DNA of 64,000 nt from Gammaproteobacteria bacterium (GCA_030426545.1 JAUHYL010000001.1:62001-126000); one strand, 5' to 3'. Positions 27,686 to 36,900 are shown, counted from the stretch's first letter. Translations and numbers: made by a program. Notes: a model not told the origin generated them from the letters alone.

Positions 27686-28669
27686 CTACTTGTTTACGTC
27701 TACGACCAACCGACCCTTGATCTTGCCGGCAAGCAAATCAGCAGCCACGCCAGGTGCATCACCTAAGGCGATGTCACTCGCGACGCTTTCAAGTGTGTCT
27801 GCGCCAAGATCGCGAGCCAGCCTCGCCCAGGCGCGCTCGCGCGGCTCCAGCGGCGCCATCACGCTGTCGATTCCATACAGCGTTACGCCGCGCAGGATAA
27901 ACGGTGCAACACTGGCGGGAAAGTTCATGCTCTCGGCGAGACCGCAGGCGGTCACGGCACCACGGTAACGGGTCTGTGCACAGGCGTTGGCAAGTGTGTT
28001 GCCGCCCACGGCGTCCACGACACCCGCCCAGCGCTCCCGCTGCATGGGCTTGCCTGCCTCGGACAACGCGGCGCGATCTATGACTTCCGTCGCGCCGAGA
28101 CCCTTGAGGTAAGCCTCCTCATTCAGCTTGCCAGTGGAGGCGACGACGGTATGACCGGCCTTGGCGAGCAGTGCAATCGCGATGCTGCCCACACCTCCGC
28201 TTGCTCCAGTTACCAACACCTCACCGTCACCGGGTGTAACACCGTGGTCAGCCAGTGCGTCGACACACAGGCTCGCGGTGTAACCCGCGGTGCCGATGAT
28301 CATGGCCTGGCGGGCATCAAACGCATCGGGAAGGCGCACCAGCCAATCGCCTTTAAGGCGCGCATACTGGGCGAGTCCTCCCCAGTGACTTTCGCCGACA
28401 CCCCAGCCATTGAGCACGACCTTGTCGCCAACCTGCCAGCGCGGGTCGGAGCTTTGTTCCACCTCGCCCGCCAGGTCGATGCCAGGTACCATGGGGAAGC
28501 TGCGCACCACCGGTGACGCTGCCGTGATGGCCAGGGCGTCCTTATAGTTGATAGCGGAATAGCCTACGCGCACAAGAACATCGCCCTCGGGAAGCGCGTC
28601 TGATTCCAGTGCAGTCATGGCCACGTTCTGACCTTCGTCGTTCTTGTCGATAACAATCGCGTTAAACAT
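27686..28669 (-). CDS. MDR-family NADPH oxidoreductase (YhdH/AcuI type)
   Basis: The track start at 28765 would run through an operator site; the ATG at 28669 (MFNAIVIDK) gives 327 aa, the usual length. AAGGA lies upstream, a little far (12 bases). The fold is a zinc-less medium-chain reductase: INYKDAL early, a Rossmann loop VTGASGGVGSIA near 150, and LVVDVNK at the end. AcuI relatives reduce acryloyl-CoA and other small enoyl-CoAs. As first gene of the ACAD operon it may reduce an enoyl-CoA or quinone-like intermediate. Confidence 0.88.
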   Translation of the reverse strand: MFNAIVIDKNDEGQNVAMTALESDALPEGDVLVRVGYSAINYKDALAITAASPVVRSFPMVPGIDLAGEVEQSSDPRWQVGDKVVLNGWGVGESHWGGLAQYARLKGDWLVRLPDAFDARQAMIIGTAGYTASLCVDALADHGVTPGDGEVLVTGASGGVGSIAIALLAKAGHTVVASTGKLNEEAYLKGLGATEVIDRAALSEAGKPMQRERWAGVVDAVGGNTLANACAQTRYRGAVTACGLAESMNFPASVAPFILRGVTLYGIDSVMAPLEPRERAWARLARDLGADTLESVASDIALGDAPGVAADLLAGKIKGRLVVDVNK

Positions 28670-28756
28670 GTTGGGTATGAATCCTTTTTGTCTGCTGGAC
28701 CAGGCCGATTGCCCGACCCGGACGGTGCCCTGCACATTATCAAGCATGGGAGCGTT

Positions 28757-28776
28757 AATCAACACTGATGATGATT
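28757..28776. promoter_or_regulatory. Shared operator motif, site C (upstream of the ACAD/P450 operon)
   Basis: AATCAACA-CTGA-TGATGATT, 88 bp before the reductase start. It has the same left half and a spacer of the YTGR pattern as sites at 30351 and 44046 (reverse strand). The right half is imperfect. Confidence 0.65.
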
Positions 28777-28872
28777 AGGGGCTTGCACATACCTCCGGCG
28801 AACCTTTTTCGCCCGCACCGCGGGCTATCCGGGTTCCCGCCTCGCCAGGACAAGAAAGCCGTGCCGCCAGAT

Positions 28873-28894
28873 AACCCTCTCGACAACCCTCTCG
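28873..28894. repeat. Tandem direct repeat AACCCTCTCG x2 (12-bp period)
   Basis: Two exact copies of AACCCTCTCG separated by AC end immediately after the SDR stop codon. The same spacer contains GCCCGC-ACC-GCGGGC near 28810, without a T tract on either 3' side. Meaning unknown; it may be a protein-binding site or chance. Confidence 0.4.
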
Positions 28895-29644
28895 CTAGGA
28901 AACTACGCGGCCACCGTTAACGCCAATCGTCTGGCCGGTCACGTAGCTGCTGTCCGCATGGCACAGCCAGGCGCAGGCGTTGGCTATGTCATCGGGCTCT
29001 CCCACCCGACGTACCGGAATTGTGGCCTTGAGCTGGTCATCGGAGATATTGAACTTCTCTCGATTACCCTCTGCCATGATCGTTCCCATCACCGATCCTG
29101 GCGGAATGTTATTGACGGTAATGCCCAGCGGGCCGAGCTCCTGCGCGAGGGATCGAGTTAGCGTGATCACCGCGCCCTTCGAAGAAGAGTAATGCACCAT
29201 GTTGACTGCGCCAGTCTGGCCGCTGGACGAGGAGATGTTAACGATGCGGCCCCAGCCTGCCGCTTTCATGTCAGGCAACGCCTCCTGGCACAACGCGAAT
29301 ACAGCGCGCACATTAATGCTGTAAATAAAATCCCACTGCTCGTCGGTGATCTTAGTGAACGGGGTAAACGCTGTAACGCCCGCGTTGTTGACCACAATGG
29401 TGACCGGGCCGAACGCGCCGCGCAGCTCATCCAGTGCAGCGCGCAGCTGCGCCCTGTCCGACACATCGGCACCGAGTGCCAGGGCGCGGCCACCGGCCGC
29501 CTCAATCGCCGCTACCGTGTCGGCACAACGCGCGGCGTCCAGGTCAAGTGCGCCAATGGCAATGCCGTCTTCTCCCAGGCGTTTTGCGCAGGCTGCGCCG
29601 ATACCGGCGGCGGCGCCCGTTACGATTGCTACCTTGTCACCCAT
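28895..29644 (-). CDS. Short-chain dehydrogenase/reductase (SDR 4)
   Basis: A 249-aa FabG-like SDR with AGGAGG before the ATG. TGAAAGIG (9-16), NNAG (86-89), Ser 138-140, Tyr 152 and Lys 156 (YSSSK) are all present; ALDLD suggests NAD(H). It is downstream of a CMD-like gene (29 bp gap) in the same direction, the pair being driven from the site-A promoter region. A 3-hydroxyacyl-CoA or ring-alcohol dehydrogenase role for the neighbouring beta-oxidation operon would fit. Confidence 0.92.
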   Translation of the reverse strand: MGDKVAIVTGAAAGIGAACAKRLGEDGIAIGALDLDAARCADTVAAIEAAGGRALALGADVSDRAQLRAALDELRGAFGPVTIVVNNAGVTAFTPFTKITDEQWDFIYSINVRAVFALCQEALPDMKAAGWGRIVNISSSSGQTGAVNMVHYSSSKGAVITLTRSLAQELGPLGITVNNIPPGSVMGTIMAEGNREKFNISDDQLKATIPVRRVGEPDDIANACAWLCHADSSYVTGQTIGVNGGRVVS

Positions 29645-29673
29645 GTCTTGTCCTCCTGATTATGATCGGTATG

Positions 29674-30303
29674 TCAGCGCTGCGCATGCATGCGCTCAAG
29701 CAGTTCAGCATCCAGTGGTGGCACACCTTCCTCGAGGGGGATGGCCAGGCTCTTCATCATCATCGCGACAGTCTCATAGCAACCCACGAGGAAGATCATG
29801 TCCATCATTTGCTTTTCGCTGTAACGCGCCGCAAGGCGCTGCCAGGTGTCCTGCGCAATACAGGCGTTGGCGTACAACTCGTCTGCCACCCTTACCAGGT
29901 CCGCGTCCTCCGCGCTCCAGCCGGACGCGTCCGGCCCGTCGGGGATCCGCGCTACCTCGGCCTCGGTCAGGCCCGCACGCAAGCCGAGAATAACGTGCTG
30001 CAGGTACTCGTACTCCGCCTTGCGCAACCAACCGATACGCAGGATCAGCAGTTCGCGTTCGCGCGCCGACAGGGTGCTGCCGGTGGCCACGTGATTGTTG
30101 AATGTGAGAAATGCCCTGGCGAGTTCGGGATAGTGCGCAAAACAACCGAGGACATTGCGCCCGCGGGGGTCCCCGTCCTCGCTCTCGAACTGGGTCTGTA
30201 CAAACTGCAGGCCGCGGGGGAATGCACCCAGCGCCTCCAGGATCTCGTCGTTCCACTGCGGCGGTTCCAGGGGCGCCAAACGCGCCGGTTGTTCTGTGGC
30301 CAT
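29674..30303 (-). CDS. Carboxymuconolactone decarboxylase-like protein
   Basis: A 209-aa single-domain CMD-fold protein with GGAGGG before the ATG. The AhpD/CMD core is visible (LSARERELLILRIGWLRKAEYEYLQHV). The position of the redox Cys pair is occupied by EYEYLQH, so peroxidase activity is unlikely. Its gene is divergent from a TauD/TfdA dioxygenase with operator site A between them. Reaction unknown; a decarboxylation or lactone step in the same catabolic pathway is one option. Confidence 0.85.
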   Translation of the reverse strand: MATEQPARLAPLEPPQWNDEILEALGAFPRGLQFVQTQFESEDGDPRGRNVLGCFAHYPELARAFLTFNNHVATGSTLSARERELLILRIGWLRKAEYEYLQHVILGLRAGLTEAEVARIPDGPDASGWSAEDADLVRVADELYANACIAQDTWQRLAARYSEKQMMDMIFLVGCYETVAMMMKSLAIPLEEGVPPLDAELLERMHAQR

Positions 30304-30347
30304 GCACTACCCTCCTCTGGGCCTGACACCTTACCGTGCTGGTCCTT

Positions 30348-30370
30348 TATAATCAACATTGGTGTTGACT
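30348..30370. promoter_or_regulatory. Shared operator motif, site A, with overlapping -10 element
   Basis: AATCAACA-TTGG-TGTTGACT (30351-30370), whose core TCAACA-N4-TGTTGA is a perfect inverted repeat. A plus-strand TATAAT at 30348-30353 overlaps its left arm, with CTGACA 19 bp upstream. It lies between divergent CMD-like and dioxygenase genes and could repress both. Confidence 0.75.
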
Positions 30371-30427
30371 AAGAAGCAAGCTTCCATTACCGTGATTGGG
30401 TAATGCTGCAAGCGCCACGGAGGCCCC

Positions 30428-31243
30428 ATGGCACTCGACATCAAGGATCTCAAGCCGCGCATCGGCACCGAAATCCGTTGCAATAAGGACGAACTGCTGA
30501 GTGGCGAACACGCCGCCCGTTTGCGTGAACTGCTTGAGCAGCGCGGCGTACTGGTGTTCCCCGAAATCGACCTGGACGACAGTGAGCAGGTGGCATTTAC
30601 GCGGTCTCTGGGCAAGCTTGCGCCTGAAATGCAGGGACAGGAGATCTACAAGGTCACGCTTGATGGAGGCGCCAATGCCCGCTCCGCCTACCTGAAGGGC
30701 TCCATGTACTGGCACATCGACGGCACCATGAACGATGTGCCCATACTGGCCTCCATCCTCTCTGCCAAGGTGCTGTCAACGGAGGGCGGCCAGACCGAAT
30801 TCTGCAACACCTACGCCGCATACGATGATCTCGATCCCAAGGACCAGCAGGCTTACGAAAAGCTACGCGTGACGCACTCCGCATGGAACTCGTTGTTCTA
30901 TTATGAGCCCGAGCCACCCCTTGAAATGCTCGAGCAGATGATGACAATTGGAGACAATGAGCTGCCGCTTGTGTGGAAGCATCGCTCTGGACGCAAGTCA
31001 CTCGTGCTTGGCTGCACGGCGTACGACGTGGCCGGCATGGACCCGAAGGAAAGCGCGCGATTACTGGTAAAGCTGCGCGACTGGGCAACACAACCAGACT
31101 TCGTTTATCGACATGAATGGCAAGTGGGTGACTTGGTGATCTGGGACAACACCGGCACCATGCACAGGGCGACACCCTATGACCCGGCCTCCGGCCGTAT
31201 GATGCATCGCACCAAGCTGGAGGGCGAGGAAACCTTCGCCTAG
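30428..31243 (+). CDS. TauD/TfdA-family Fe(II)/2-oxoglutarate dioxygenase
   Basis: A 271-aa protein with GGAGG before the ATG. The iron ligands fit HxD (H96, D98 in YWHIDGT) and H246; Arg 257, at the classical H-x10-R spacing, would bind 2-oxoglutarate. Family members hydroxylate taurine, alkyl sulfates, aryloxyacids, carnitine precursors and others by decarboxylating 2-oxoglutarate. The substrate cannot be assigned. Its stop codon shares CTAG with the stop of the convergent SnoaL-like gene. Control through site A is likely. Confidence 0.92.
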   Translation: MALDIKDLKPRIGTEIRCNKDELLSGEHAARLRELLEQRGVLVFPEIDLDDSEQVAFTRSLGKLAPEMQGQEIYKVTLDGGANARSAYLKGSMYWHIDGTMNDVPILASILSAKVLSTEGGQTEFCNTYAAYDDLDPKDQQAYEKLRVTHSAWNSLFYYEPEPPLEMLEQMMTIGDNELPLVWKHRSGRKSLVLGCTAYDVAGMDPKESARLLVKLRDWATQPDFVYRHEWQVGDLVIWDNTGTMHRATPYDPASGRMMHRTKLEGEETFA

Positions 31244-31719
31244 TCCAGTGGCAGCCCCGCCCCCAGGTCTCCCAAACCAGGCGAGTCCGCCGCTGGCGGG
31301 ATCACATCAATATGCAGCCGCGTCAGCCGCAGGGCCGCGAGGCACCAGTCGTCGCCCACCCGGCGCCACCGTTCGTGGTAGTGGCCGTAGCCTGATATGG
31401 AGGGCTGCTCAGCGCTCCACACCACCCTGTCCTGCATGGCCCATGTCACCTGCGCTTTGTCTCCTTCAAGCACGATCTCCGGCGAGTGCACCTGGTGCGC
31501 CGTGACGGCCGTTTCGATGGACCCGCGAATCTGCGCCACGACTTGTTCCCGCCCGTTCGTTACGGGCACGCCGGTACCGTCCGACACATCCAGTTCTATA
31601 TCGTCCGTCATCAGATCACCGAAGGCGGTCCAGTCCTTACTGTCCAAAAAGCGGCAGTAGCGCGCCTTGGCCTCGGTAAGTGCAAGCCAGTCGTCGAAGT
31701 CGACCCCACTCTTTGCCAT
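31240..31719 (-). CDS. SnoaL/NTF2-like protein
   Basis: The ATG at 31719 follows GGGAG and gives 159 aa; the longer track start has no ribosome site. The cone-shaped NTF2 fold is indicated by DWLALTEAKARYCRFLDSKD at the start and VTWAMQDRVVW, GYGHYHERWRRVGDDWCL later, the layout of the ring-hydroxylating dioxygenase beta / SnoaL-like group. Such proteins act as isomerases, cyclases or dehydratases, including ketosteroid isomerase-like enzymes. The role here is open. Confidence 0.85.
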   Translation of the reverse strand: MAKSGVDFDDWLALTEAKARYCRFLDSKDWTAFGDLMTDDIELDVSDGTGVPVTNGREQVVAQIRGSIETAVTAHQVHSPEIVLEGDKAQVTWAMQDRVVWSAEQPSISGYGHYHERWRRVGDDWCLAALRLTRLHIDVIPPAADSPGLGDLGAGLPLD

Positions 31720-32089
31720 CAGTTTTCTCCCTGTCCTCGTTAAGGTCCCCAGTGCGAACCCGGGTAATCCTATCAAACCCTCGCGCTATGTGGGTTTCGG
31801 TATAACAATCACATTTATGTAAGGTAAAGCGAAAAGGATTGTTGATAGGAATAGACTGACCGAACGCGAGCTTTGTGAGTGAACCGGTGATCTAGCGCAA
31901 TACTTCCCGCGCAGACGAATCTGTAAATCGCTGCAGATGGGCTCCACTCTCCTCTTTTTTGTCACCCTCCTCCAAGTGCGTGACCGGCTCGATCATCAAG
32001 AGCGATGATGGGCAGTTGGAGCGTTAATCGGGTGTGGCTGTTCGATTTACGGCTAGAGTCGAAAACGCCTGCAGTTCGATACGTGACAT
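31720..32089. other. Intergenic region without a recognisable gene
   Basis: Spacer of 370 bp upstream of the SnoaL-like gene and downstream of the lactate dehydrogenase-like gene. It contains ATCATC-AAGAGC-GATGAT (31992-32009), a possible weak terminator hairpin for the minus-strand rha operon, AAACCC...GGGTTT at 31775-31797, and one half-site TGTTGATA (31840-31847) of the shared operator. No supported coding frame. Confidence 0.5.
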
Positions 32090-33244
32090 TCAGCGGACCC
32101 TTGCCAGGTGATCAGAGTCAAGCTCTTTCACCGACGCACAGCCCAGCAACGCCATCGACCGGGCAAGCTCCCCCTGCAATAGCTCCAACGCACGTTCAAC
32201 ACCGGCCTGGCCACCGCTGGCCAGGCCGTAGAGGTAAGGCCTGCCGATAGAGCATGCGTTTGCACCGAGAGCCAATGCTTTGATGATGTGCGTGCCGCGC
32301 CGAATACCGCCGTCGACAATCAATTCCAGGTCATTGCCTATCGCATCGCGCAGTGCGGGGATACAATCCACCGGCGCGGGAACCCCGTCGAGTTGCCTGC
32401 CGCCGTGGTTTGATACCATCACGGCGCTAGCGCCTACTTCGTTTGCACGGCGCACGTCCGCCACTGACTGGAGGCCCTTAATCACGAAGGGACCGTCCCA
32501 CTGATCTACCAGCCAGGCGACATCGTCCCAGGTGACCGTGCGATCGAACTGGCTGTTCACATAGTCAATCAAGCCCATGGCGCCCTTGCCCAGCGCGTCT
32601 ACGCGGTGGGCGACGTTAGCCAACTTGAAGTCAGGGTCGCGCAGTAGGTGAAACAGCCAGTGCAAGCTCGTGCCATAGCTAAAGAAATTACGCGGCGTGA
32701 TTTTTGGCGGCATGGTCATGCCGTTGTACAGGTCGCGCTCGCGGTTGCCGGCCAGTGGTGTGTCGACGGTCAGGCAGAGGGCGTTGTAGCTGGCCGCCTT
32801 GCAGCGTTGCACGAATTCCCGGGTGAGCTCCCTGTCCTTCAGGATGTAAATCTGGAACATCCGCGGGCCTTCTGAACAGGCTGCTACATCTTCCAGGCTA
32901 GTGGTTGCCAGTGTCGAAAGGCTATAGAGCGTGCCGTACTTGTGTGCGGCGCGGCAGGCTGCCGGTTCCTTTTCGTGGTTGAACAGGCGTGACATGCCGG
33001 TGGGGGCGAGGAAAAAGGGCAGGTCGAGTTGCGCGCCCAGCACGTTTACACCGAGGTCAACGTGCTCGATATTGCGCAGGTAGTTGGGTACCAGCTGGTA
33101 CTCGTCAAAGGCGCTGGTATTGCGTCTCAATGTCCACTCGTCATCGGCGCCGCCGTCGATGTAGTGGAACATAGGTGCGGGCAGGCGGCGTTTTGCCCGC
33201 AGGCGTAGATCCGCCACGTTGTGGCACTTGTTCAGGGCGGACAC
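32090..33244 (-). CDS. lldD: FMN-dependent alpha-hydroxy acid dehydrogenase (L-lactate dehydrogenase-like)
   Basis: A 384-aa TIM-barrel flavoenzyme with a GTG start two bases after the rhamnose isomerase stop. The active-site signature SNHGGRQLDG carries the catalytic His, and LTVDTPLAGNRERD and LIVDGGIRRGTHIIKALALGA line the FMN site. In this operon it most likely oxidises L-lactate, the product of L-lactaldehyde oxidation, to pyruvate at the membrane, completing L-rhamnose breakdown. A different 2-hydroxy acid is possible. Confidence 0.9.
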   Translation of the reverse strand: MSALNKCHNVADLRLRAKRRLPAPMFHYIDGGADDEWTLRRNTSAFDEYQLVPNYLRNIEHVDLGVNVLGAQLDLPFFLAPTGMSRLFNHEKEPAACRAAHKYGTLYSLSTLATTSLEDVAACSEGPRMFQIYILKDRELTREFVQRCKAASYNALCLTVDTPLAGNRERDLYNGMTMPPKITPRNFFSYGTSLHWLFHLLRDPDFKLANVAHRVDALGKGAMGLIDYVNSQFDRTVTWDDVAWLVDQWDGPFVIKGLQSVADVRRANEVGASAVMVSNHGGRQLDGVPAPVDCIPALRDAIGNDLELIVDGGIRRGTHIIKALALGANACSIGRPYLYGLASGGQAGVERALELLQGELARSMALLGCASVKELDSDHLARVR

Positions 33245-33246
33245 GG

Positions 33247-34539
33247 TCAGACGATACCCGAGCCACTGCCCCCACTGTCGGGTCGCTCCTTTGCTATCTG
33301 CGCGCGGTAGTCGCTGGCGCGGTACGTGGCGATGGGGTCTATGGCGCCACCCTGGCGCAGCCGCGCCATGGCGAGAATAGGTGACACGTCGGTATTGAAG
33401 GCGGCCTTCAACGTGTTGCTCGCCATGATCGCATCGTTGCTGTCCTGGAAGCCTTCCAGCACCGGCCTGTCGATGAGCAGTGCCTTGATGAATGCACGTT
33501 GCACCTCGATAGCCGAGTTCATGAGGCTCTCGATCGGGTCGGTCACATTGTGCGACTGGTCCAGCAGGTAGCGCGGGCCGAAGCCTTCCTGTTGCCGGTA
33601 CTCGGCATCCACCAGTTCGTTGAAAATCAGGAACTGTTGGTAAGGGTGGATGGAACCGCTGTCGAGATCATCGTCACCGTATTTGCTGTCGTTGAAGTGG
33701 AAGCCGCCGAGTTTCCTGAACTGGATGAGGCGCGAGACGATCATCTCGATATTACAGTTGGGCGCATGGTGGCCGAGGTCTACGAGGGATTTGGCACGCT
33801 CGCCCAGTTCCATGGCTGCAAGTATGTTGCTGCCCCAGTCCTGTATGACAGTAGAGTAGAACGCCGGTTCGAACATCTTGTGTTCGATGTGGATTTCCCA
33901 GTTGTCCGGCAGCGCCGCGTAGAGCGTCTTCATGCTGTCCAGGTAGCGTTCGAAAGCGCGTTGGAAATGCGCCTGACCCGGGTGGTTTGAACCGTCTCCT
34001 ACCCAGACGGTTAGCGTGTTGGAGCCCAGCTGTTGCCCCCATTCGATGCACTGCAGGTTGTGGGCGATGGCCTGCTCCCGTGTCGCCTGGTCGGTGTGAC
34101 TCAGGCTGCCGTACTTGTAGGAGTGTTCTTGACCCGGCTGGTCCTGGAAGGTGTTGGAGTTGATGGAATCCCATGTCAGTCCGAGATTCTCGGACTTCTC
34201 TACCAGTGCCGCGAAATCATCGACCGCATCCCAGGGAAAGTGCGGCGATATTGACGAGGTCTGTCGCGAGAGGTCGTTGATCACCGCGCAGTCATCGAGC
34301 TTCTCGAACACATCGCGTGGCTCGCCCTGCCCGGGGAAGCGAGCGAAACGTGTGCCCCCTGTGCCGACACCCCAAGAGGGCACCGCCACCTCGAAGTCGA
34401 TAGCGCGCGCGGTGATGGCCTCGATATCCATGCCATGGCGCGCGAGTTTGTTGCCAAGCGCGGCGTAGTCCTCGTCGAGCCCGGCAGTGAGCTTGCCGTT
34501 CAACTCGTCGATCAGTGCGGTATTGATGCGAATACTCAT
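33247..34539 (-). CDS. rhaI: L-rhamnose isomerase (Pseudomonas stutzeri RhaI type)
   Basis: A 430-aa TIM-barrel aldose-ketose isomerase, the length of the P. stutzeri type L-rhamnose isomerase, with GGAG eight bases before the ATG. Metal-site segments are visible: the Glu in IHIEHKMFEPAF, the Asp in LVDLGHHAPN, and the His and Asp residues in GFHFNDSKYGDDDLDSG. It converts L-rhamnose to L-rhamnulose. It lies between the fused aldolase gene and the lactate dehydrogenase-like gene in a minus-strand operon. Confidence 0.93.
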   Translation of the reverse strand: MSIRINTALIDELNGKLTAGLDEDYAALGNKLARHGMDIEAITARAIDFEVAVPSWGVGTGGTRFARFPGQGEPRDVFEKLDDCAVINDLSRQTSSISPHFPWDAVDDFAALVEKSENLGLTWDSINSNTFQDQPGQEHSYKYGSLSHTDQATREQAIAHNLQCIEWGQQLGSNTLTVWVGDGSNHPGQAHFQRAFERYLDSMKTLYAALPDNWEIHIEHKMFEPAFYSTVIQDWGSNILAAMELGERAKSLVDLGHHAPNCNIEMIVSRLIQFRKLGGFHFNDSKYGDDDLDSGSIHPYQQFLIFNELVDAEYRQQEGFGPRYLLDQSHNVTDPIESLMNSAIEVQRAFIKALLIDRPVLEGFQDSNDAIMASNTLKAAFNTDVSPILAMARLRQGGAIDPIATYRASDYRAQIAKERPDSGGSGSGIV

Positions 34540-34560
34540 GCTAATTCTCCGGGTGGGGGC

Positions 34561-36753
34561 CTAACGCAGGAACGCTTCGTGCAGTCCACCGTCCACACTC
34601 AGTACCTGGCCGGTGGTCTTGGCCAGCTGTCCCGAGACCAGCAGGAAAGCGGCCTCGGCCTGGTCTTCGGGTGTAATGGCCTGACGGGTCAGGGTGCGTT
34701 GGGCATAGAACTGCGCCAGCTTGTCGCGTAATGCGTCGTCGCTCTCATTGTCATCAAATTCGATTGCGTACTTGTCCAGTGAGGCCATGACCCGGTCACG
34801 GGGGAACATGGTGCTGCCTTTTACCACTGTCGCGGGAGCGAGCCCGTTGACGTTGACCAGCGGTGCGAGTTCCATCGCCAGTTCGCGCACCAGATGGTTG
34901 GCTGCTGCCTTGCTGGTGTCGTACGCCAAAGAACCTTTCTTTGACACTGCAGCGTTAACGCTGGTCGTCAGCACCATGGCGCCGCGCATGCCCTGCGCCT
35001 GCCATATACGGTTCGCTTCGGAGGCCACGATGTAGCCGCCTTTGACGTTAACGGCGAAGCTCACGTCAAACATGGTGTCAGCGTCCATACCAGCCTGGCC
35101 TGGGGCCAGGAAGACGCCGGCAGTAATGATAACTTTGTCGATACCGCCGTAGGCCATCACCACATCTCGAAACAGGTTTGCGACACTCTCGCGGCGTGTG
35201 ACATCAACCGCGAGGGCGATCGCCGGGCCGCAGGCGGATAAGCCTGTACCCGCAACGCCGATGCCCAGCCCGTGGCGACCAGTGAGTTCGCCCGCAGTGC
35301 GCTCGGCAGCATCTTTGCGCAGGTCGGCACAGACCACGTGCGCGCCCTCGGCGGCAACACGGTGCGCGGCGGCGCGCCCGATGCCGTCACCCGCGCCGAT
35401 AATGACGACTACCTCGCGGGCCAGGGGTTTTTCCAGTGGCATGCGCCGCAGTTTCGCCTCTTCCAGCTGCCAGTATTCGATATCGAAGGCCTCCTGTTGC
35501 GGCAGCGCCACGTACTCGTCGATGGCTTCCGCACCGCGCATGACCTCCACAGCGCAGTTGTAAAACTCCGCGGTCACGCGCGATTCACTTTTATTTTTAC
35601 CCCAGGCGATCATGCCGACGCCCGGTATCAGGCACACGGTCGGGCTGGCGGGGCGCAGTGCGGGGGAGTCGGCCCTGCGGCAGTTGTCGTAGTAGGCGCG
35701 GTACTCGTCGCGATACTGATCTACGCCGTCTGACAGCAGTGCCCTGAGTTGCTCGATGGAATCTCGTGCGGGGTTCCAGTCCACATACAATGGCTGGATC
35801 TTGGTGCGCAGGAAGTGGTCCGGGCAGGACGTGCCGAGCGTGGCAAGTCGCGGAGCGTCCACCGAATTGACGAAGCGCAGCATGGCGTCGTCCGCCTGCA
35901 GGGTGGCGATCATCTTCGCCTCGGTGGAGACGAGGCCGCGAAGATAGGGCAGCACCTCGCGCAACACAGTGTAGCGCTGTTCTTCGGCCAGTGCGTCGAA
36001 CTTCGCGCCGCCGAAGGTTGCGCTGCCCCTGTCGCGCTCCTCAATGTAGCGCGCCGCGCGCTCGGTCAGGTCGAGTGAGAGTGTATAACAGCTTTTGCTG
36101 TCATCCGACCAGTTGATGACGCCGTGACCGCCCAGCAGTACGCCCTTTGCCTCGGGGTGTTGTGTGCAGAGTTCCTGCAGTGTCAGGCCCAGGTCAAAGC
36201 CTGGCCGCTGCCAGGGGGTCCATACAAGTTCATCGCCCCAAATCTCGCGCGTTAATCGTTCCGACTGCTTGCAGGCGGCCACGGCGATGACGGCGTTGGG
36301 GTGCATGTGGTCCACGTGGGCGTGAGGAATAAAACTGTGCAGCGGAGTGTCGATGGAGGTGGCGCGCGGATTCAGGTTGAAGGTGGCGTGCGGGTACATT
36401 GCCACCATGTCGTCTTCCACCTGGCTCTTCACGCCCTTTTCGGGTGCGGCGTGGTAGCGCGATTGCAGTGCAAGCAACTTGTCCTGGTACAGGGAGGCAA
36501 AATGTTCTTTTGCGGCGGTGCGCAGGTCGCCGCCCGAGCCCTTCACCCACAGGACCTCCACCTGCTCGCCCGTCAGGGGATCGGTCTCTATAAGCTTGGC
36601 GGAGGTATTGCCGCCGCCGGTATTGGTGATGCGCTGGTCACTGCCCAGCAGGTTGGAGCGGTAGACCAACTGCTCTACTGGATTCAACCGGTCAGCAGCA
36701 GCGTCATCCCAGAGGTAATTCACATGCCGATAGTCGTCGGACTGGTAGTTCAT
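34561..36753 (-). CDS. rhaEW: Bifunctional rhamnulose-1-phosphate aldolase / L-lactaldehyde dehydrogenase
   Basis: Start ATG 36753 (MNYQSDDYRHV) gives 730 aa; the track extension is unsupported. The N-terminal half is a class II aldolase (GGGNTSAKL, zinc-binding His in FIPHAHVDHMHPNA, LGGHGVINW). The C-terminal half is an SDR (VVIIGAGDGIGRAAAH, AYDTSKAAANHL). RhaEW-type fusions cleave L-rhamnulose-1-phosphate to DHAP and L-lactaldehyde and oxidise the latter to L-lactate. First gene of the minus-strand rha operon, divergent from the DeoR regulator. Confidence 0.93.
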   Translation of the reverse strand: MNYQSDDYRHVNYLWDDAAADRLNPVEQLVYRSNLLGSDQRITNTGGGNTSAKLIETDPLTGEQVEVLWVKGSGGDLRTAAKEHFASLYQDKLLALQSRYHAAPEKGVKSQVEDDMVAMYPHATFNLNPRATSIDTPLHSFIPHAHVDHMHPNAVIAVAACKQSERLTREIWGDELVWTPWQRPGFDLGLTLQELCTQHPEAKGVLLGGHGVINWSDDSKSCYTLSLDLTERAARYIEERDRGSATFGGAKFDALAEEQRYTVLREVLPYLRGLVSTEAKMIATLQADDAMLRFVNSVDAPRLATLGTSCPDHFLRTKIQPLYVDWNPARDSIEQLRALLSDGVDQYRDEYRAYYDNCRRADSPALRPASPTVCLIPGVGMIAWGKNKSESRVTAEFYNCAVEVMRGAEAIDEYVALPQQEAFDIEYWQLEEAKLRRMPLEKPLAREVVVIIGAGDGIGRAAAHRVAAEGAHVVCADLRKDAAERTAGELTGRHGLGIGVAGTGLSACGPAIALAVDVTRRESVANLFRDVVMAYGGIDKVIITAGVFLAPGQAGMDADTMFDVSFAVNVKGGYIVASEANRIWQAQGMRGAMVLTTSVNAAVSKKGSLAYDTSKAAANHLVRELAMELAPLVNVNGLAPATVVKGSTMFPRDRVMASLDKYAIEFDDNESDDALRDKLAQFYAQRTLTRQAITPEDQAEAAFLLVSGQLAKTTGQVLSVDGGLHEAFLR

Positions 36754-36789
36754 CGAGGGTTCCAACAGGTTAATGGGCAGAAAGTATAG

Positions 36790-36840
36790 TCGCAAAACGA
36801 TCAAAATCAATCATAAAGTTGCAAATATGATCATTGCGGT
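36790..36840. promoter_or_regulatory. Divergent rha control region with GATCA-type boxes
   Basis: The 147-bp spacer between the aldolase and DeoR genes is AT-rich and carries repeated words: CGATCAAAATC, AATCAATCATAAAG and ATATGATCATTG. DeoR proteins often bind several such direct or inverted boxes. Exact operator borders cannot be set. Confidence 0.45.
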
Positions 36841-36900
36841 CTACAGTTCGATGTCAGCAAGGGCCATTTCCACGGCCCTGTATCACTGCGAGGAACGCCA

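Noticed and set aside
28806-28826. GC-rich inverted repeat GCCCGC-ACC-GCGGGC considered as a terminator
   Set aside because: No T tract follows on either strand; the T run is on the wrong side.
31840-31847. TGTTGATA half-site upstream of the SnoaL-like gene
   Set aside because: No matching second arm; recorded only within the intergenic entry.
34561-36753. Aldolase/SDR fusion considered as a frameshift joining two genes
   Set aside because: This fusion is a known natural architecture (RhaEW/RhaD type) and the frame is continuous.
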